A DNA stretch of 14,140 bases from an uncultured Acetatifactor sp. (lineage in GTDB: Bacteria; Bacillota; Clostridia; Lachnospirales; Lachnospiraceae): NCBI GenBank assembly GCA_910585015.1, contig CAJUCT010000067.1, forward strand, positions 1-14,140. Direction: 5' to 3'. Below are positions 12,667 to 14,140 of this stretch, one piece after another. Both the position numbers and the translations under genes were made by a program. Position 1 is the first letter of the stretch, and every line of letters starts with the position of its first letter. The notes under the pieces were generated by a model. The model was given only the letters and a program-made list of their open reading frames with translations. It was not told the DNA's origin and searched no databases.

Positions 12667-13615
12667 ACATACTCTTTTCCTTTGCTTCCATAATCTGCCG
12701 GATCACTGCATCCTCCGTGATCCCCTCCGAAATGGCGTCAAAATTCAGGATTATTCTGTGCCGCAGCACCGGGTACGCCACACTCTGCACATCCTCAAAG
12801 GACACGTTTATCCGGCCCTCCATAAAGGCGCGGGCTCTGGAGGCGCGGATCAGAGCCTGGGCCGCTCTGGGGCTTGCCCCCTCCCGGATATAGGGATGAG
12901 ACTCATGGGTGGCCATGACCAATTCCAGAATATAGTTCATGACGGCCTCCGCAATGGGAATCTGGGATATAAGCTTTCTCGCCTCCAGAAGTTCCCGGCC
13001 GTCCATTATACTTTGAATCTGAGGAGGCTGCAGGCCCTCCGTAAGCCCCACGATGCCCCGCAGTTCCTCCTTGTCTGGGAACGGTACCAGCACCTTGAAC
13101 ATAAAGCGATCCAGCTGGGCTTCCGGCAGCGGGTAGGTTCCCTCCTGCTCAATAGGGTTCTGGGTGGCCAGCACCAGAAAGGGTTCCTCCAGTCGGTGGC
13201 TCACATTGCCCACCGTAACCGTGTGTTCCTGCATAGCCTCCAGCAGGGCGGACTGAGTCTTGGGCGTGGCCCGGTTGATCTCGTCCGCCAGCACCAAATT
13301 GGCGAAAACCGGACCCGGTTCAAACCGGAAGCTGCTCCTCCCCTCCTCCTTCACCATGATATTGGTTCCCGTCACATCGCTGGGCATTAGGTCCGGCGTG
13401 AACTGGATGCGCTTGAAGGACAGACGCAGCACCTGCCCAATGGTGCGCACCAGCATGGTCTTACCCAGTCCCGGCATACCCTCCAAAAGCACGTTGCCCC
13501 CGGAGAGCATCACCAACATAACCTGGCGGATGACATCCCGCTGGCCGATGATCCCTTTGCCGATCTCCCGCTCACATTCCATAATCTTTTGCTGATATAT
13601 TTCTATCTCTGACAT
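12659..13615 (-). CDS. MoxR-family AAA+ ATPase
   Basis: 318 residues, the usual length for the family. Walker A GMPGLGKT is at 46-53, Walker B LVLADE at 107-112 followed by the family-typical INRATPKTQSALLEAMQE, sensor 1 LATQNP at 149-154 with EQEGTYPLPEAQLDRF, and sensor 2 GASPRA at 246-251. MoxR ATPases form hexameric rings and are thought to act as chaperones that insert metals or remodel VWA-containing partners. Here the two following genes supply four MIDAS domains. AAGGAG lies 6 nt before the ATG at 13,615. The gap to the upstream repeat protein gene is 33 nt with no promoter or terminator, so it belongs to the same operon. Confidence 0.97.
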   Translation of the reverse strand: MSEIEIYQQKIMECEREIGKGIIGQRDVIRQVMLVMLSGGNVLLEGMPGLGKTMLVRTIGQVLRLSFKRIQFTPDLMPSDVTGTNIMVKEEGRSSFRFEPGPVFANLVLADEINRATPKTQSALLEAMQEHTVTVGNVSHRLEEPFLVLATQNPIEQEGTYPLPEAQLDRFMFKVLVPFPDKEELRGIVGLTEGLQPPQIQSIMDGRELLEARKLISQIPIAEAVMNYILELVMATHESHPYIREGASPRAAQALIRASRARAFMEGRINVSFEDVQSVAYPVLRHRIILNFDAISEGITEDAVIRQIMEAKEKSMYA

Positions 13616-13648
13616 TTTATTCTCCTTATTTAGAGTTCTTTTCCCGTC

Positions 13649-14140
13649 CTATTGGTTCAGATTCTCAAAGTAATCCCGGATCACCGACTCCATGCCGCTG
13701 GGATATTTGCCCCTGGTGATGCCTTCGAAAGCCCTGTTGGTATACTGGCTGATGACGGAGTTATAGTCCACATGCTCGCCCTCCCAGGCAAGACCGTTTT
13801 GCTGCCGGAAATAGCCGGAATTCTGATCCCCGTTTTTCTCGCCGGTCAGGGACGGATCATCCCCGATGTCATTGGGGATGCTGACATAATCATGGAGGGC
13901 ATTGCTGCTGCCGGTTCCCCGCCCGCCGGAACCGTTGCCCTGGCCGGCTCCGTCTCCGTTACCATTGCCGCTCCCGGCTCCGTCTCCGTTACCATTGCCG
14001 CTCCCGGCTCCGTCTCCGTTACCGCTATTGCTGCCGTTCCCGTCTCCGTTACCGTTATTGCTGCCGTTCCCGTCTCCGTTACCGTTATTGCTGCCGTTCC
14101 CGTCTCCGTTACCGTTATTGCTGCCGTTCCCGTCTCCGTT
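13649..14140 (-). CDS. Asn/Gly/Asp-rich repeat protein, C-terminal part (5' end outside window)
   Basis: The reading frame runs from the window edge to a TAG at 13,649, giving 163 codons. The visible N-terminal half is a tandem 10-residue repeat, first of type NGDGNGSNNG, then AGSGNGNGDG. This is followed by a non-repetitive C-terminal domain of about 90 residues (SIPNDIGDDPSLTGEKNG, WEGEHVDYNSVISQYTNRAF, ending GMESVIRDYFENLNQ). The ending, with a conserved P-x-G-x2-x-V-I-x-D-Y-F, resembles the C-termini of membrane proteins linked to MoxR/VWA operons, but I cannot name the family. The repeat is probably a flexible spacer between an unseen N-terminal membrane part and the C-terminal domain. 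It is first of the visible operon genes. Confidence 0.75.
   Translation of the reverse strand, partial: NGDGNGSNNGNGDGNGSNNGNGDGNGSNNGNGDGNGSNSGNGDGAGSGNGNGDGAGSGNGNGDGAGQGNGSGGRGTGSSNALHDYVSIPNDIGDDPSLTGEKNGDQNSGYFRQQNGLAWEGEHVDYNSVISQYTNRAFEGITRGKYPSGMESVIRDYFENLNQ
13951..14140 (-). repeat. 30-bp tandem repeat inside the Asn/Gly-rich protein gene
   Basis: Period exactly 30 bp, all starting CGTCTCCGTT on the plus strand. Units at 13,951 and 13,981 are identical to each other (type A). The unit at 14,011 is one base away from the units at 14,041, 14,071 and 14,101, which are identical (type B). A further partial copy reaches the window edge. A degenerate unit precedes at 13,921. The multiple of three keeps the frame. 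The array continues outside the window. Confidence 0.95.

Noticed and set aside
13951..14140. CRISPR-like array (30-bp units)
   Set aside because: The units are directly adjacent with no unique spacers, keep a reading frame, and encode a protein repeat.
13951..14140. Plus-strand open frame through the 30-bp repeats
   Set aside because: It is open only because the repeat lacks stops in that frame. The minus frame has a non-repetitive conserved-looking C-terminus, a stop and operon context.

Overview
The window looks like a Gram-positive, low-to-medium GC Clostridia chromosome, probably Lachnospiraceae. The reasons are strong AGGAGG-type ribosome binding sites, sigma-A-like promoters, and a MoxR/DUF58/VWA operon of the kind common there. 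This is inferred from style, not from a search. It splits into three blocks of different base composition.

(1) Positions 1 to about 4,600 are AT-rich accessory DNA, almost all read on the minus strand. They hold a Rha-family phage regulator behind a structured leader of about 300 nt, a two-gene unit (ImmA/IrrE-type metallopeptidase plus a small two-helix membrane protein), two tiny Cys-rich proteins, a P63C-domain phage-type protein, and a broken NPCBM-like gene with a small out-of-frame ORF at its end. Each transcription unit has its own recognisable promoter and/or intrinsic terminator. The block reads as a decaying prophage or integrative-element remnant.

(2) Positions 4,541 to about 6,400 contain a perfect 17-bp-arm palindrome, a cluster of further hairpins, and an IS4-superfamily (Y-R-E-K signature) insertion sequence. 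Its transposase is split by a frameshift, and a 17-bp direct repeat lies at both ends.

(3) From about 6,460 to the end the DNA is GC-richer and well packed. An AlkZ-related gene on the plus strand converges, with a 10-bp overlap, on a minus-strand operon. In transcription order the operon encodes an Asn/Gly/Asp-rich repeat protein (5' end outside the window), a MoxR AAA+ ATPase, a DUF58 protein, and a 1,534-residue membrane protein carrying three VWA domains and a glutamine-amidotransferase-like segment. The last three genes overlap by 8 and 11 nt, so they are probably translationally coupled. In MoxR/DUF58/VWA systems the ATPase is thought to act as a chaperone-like remodeller of MIDAS-containing VWA partners. 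Here all four intact MIDAS motifs (one in DUF58, three in the large protein) are potential clients.

The most interesting points are the structured leader of the rha-like gene, the triple-VWA fusion next to a 30-bp expanding repeat, the palindrome cluster beside the IS, and the ImmA/membrane pair without a nearby HTH repressor.
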